NCBI GenBank assembly: GCA_030040215.1 | Contig: JASHUD010000131.1 | Location: 1 to 6,114, forward strand | Reading direction: 5' to 3' | DNA: 6,114 nt | DNA from: Methylovirgula sp. | Lineage (GTDB): Bacteria > Pseudomonadota > Alphaproteobacteria > Rhizobiales > Beijerinckiaceae | In this document: in pieces, positions 5,644 to 6,114 of the stretch | Position numbering within the stretch: position 1 is the first letter of the stretch | Layout of the letters: every line of letters begins with the position of its first letter | Notes under the pieces: model-generated | Told to the model about the DNA's origin: nothing | The model's input: the letters and a program-made list of their open reading frames with translations, nothing else | Database searches by the model: none | Program-made: the position numbers and the translations under genes

Positions 5644-6114
5644 TTAAGACCGCGCCATCAGCTCCACTGCCAAACCGTAAATGCGCAGCCGCACGGGATC
5701 GGGCAAAGCGGCGAGGGTCTTTAAGTAGATCTGGCCGACCGTACACATTCTCGCGTCGGGAATCGGCGGATCCGGAGTTTTGCCGTCGAGAATGGCGGAG
5801 ATTTCCGCATCGGTGAGACCTTGCGTTTTCATGGCGCTTTGAAGCGCGTCGAAATCCGCATCGCTCGGCGGCTGGCGTTGGATCTGGTTGGCGCGACCGC
5901 TGCCGATCGCTTCGAGACCGGCAATCGCCATGTCGGCGACGAGCGGCCGGTTTTGCGCCGCGAAGGCAAAGAACGCCTGGCTCGCGCCACCGTAGAGAAA
6001 ATCGACGCAGAGCCGTGCATCCTTGGCCGCCAAAGCCTGCATCATTCCGAGCTGGATCTCGAAAATATGCGACAGGACCGGACCGTCCGCCTTCGCCGCC
6101 AAAACGCCGTTCGA
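5644..6114 (-). CDS. Unrecognised conserved-looking protein, 5' end cut by window edge
   Basis: I do not recognise this protein. The visible part is the C-terminal 156 residues, read from the right edge to a stop at 5644. The frame stays open to the edge, and the first in-window candidate start (TTG at 6102) is unsupported, so the true start is probably outside. The sequence looks helical and soluble. It includes FEIQLGMMQALAAKDARLCVDFLYGG near the fragment start, a polar middle with DADFDALQSAMKTQGLTDAEISAILDG, and a C-terminal helix pair ending LPDPVRLRIYGLAVELMARS. Two cysteines (C36 and C124 of the fragment) flank the middle and could form a disulphide if the protein is exported, but the missing N-terminus hides any signal peptide. 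Codon use is GC-biased like its neighbours. It is followed by a gap of about 120 bp before the Rrf2 gene, so the two are probably separate transcription units. Confidence 0.75.
   Translation of the reverse strand, partial: SNGVLAAKADGPVLSHIFEIQLGMMQALAAKDARLCVDFLYGGASQAFFAFAAQNRPLVADMAIAGLEAIGSGRANQIQRQPPSDADFDALQSAMKTQGLTDAEISAILDGKTPDPPIPDARMCTVGQIYLKTLAALPDPVRLRIYGLAVELMARS

Overview
This window looks like ordinary chromosomal DNA of a GC-rich alphaproteobacterium. The evidence is a PleC/DivJ/PdhS-type histidine kinase core, alphaproteobacterial-looking Rrf2 and uracil-DNA-glycosylase-like proteins, and strong GC bias at third codon positions. I would guess Hyphomicrobiales. A family such as Beijerinckiaceae or Methylocystaceae is possible but not shown by the sequence. 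I see no mobile element, CRISPR array, tRNA, rRNA or prophage gene.

Layout, left to right. (1) A membrane sensor histidine kinase on the minus strand is cut by the left edge and probably lacks only its last residues. (2) A 176-bp divergent intergenic region follows. (3) A uracil-DNA glycosylase-like protein is the only plus-strand gene. It carries four cysteines in an Fe-S spacing and an atypical active-site motif. (4) Converging on it, with a 91-bp overlap of 3' ends, is a minus-strand cluster transcribed from right to left: glycerate 2-kinase, pyroglutamyl-peptidase I, then a TerC/YjbE-type membrane protein. The last two overlap by 4 bp (ATGA). (5) Upstream of the cluster is an Rrf2-family regulator with four cysteines, also on the minus strand. 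(6) An unrecognised minus-strand protein is cut by the right edge.

How the genes fit together. Glycerate kinase links glycerate (from glyoxylate, tartrate or the serine cycle) to 2-phosphoglycerate. The peptidase and the TerC protein have no obvious metabolic link to it, so the cluster is likely one of shared transcription rather than one pathway. The Rrf2 protein may control itself through a dyad just upstream of its start. Whether it also controls the glycerate kinase cluster is unknown.

The intergenic DNA is the most interesting part. It holds a perfect palindrome resembling a LacI-family operator core ahead of glycerate kinase and a dyad ahead of the Rrf2 gene. It also holds a two-part sequence shared between the kinase and Rrf2 upstream regions, with inner gaps of 10 and 20 bp. 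I found no convincing new multi-gene system.
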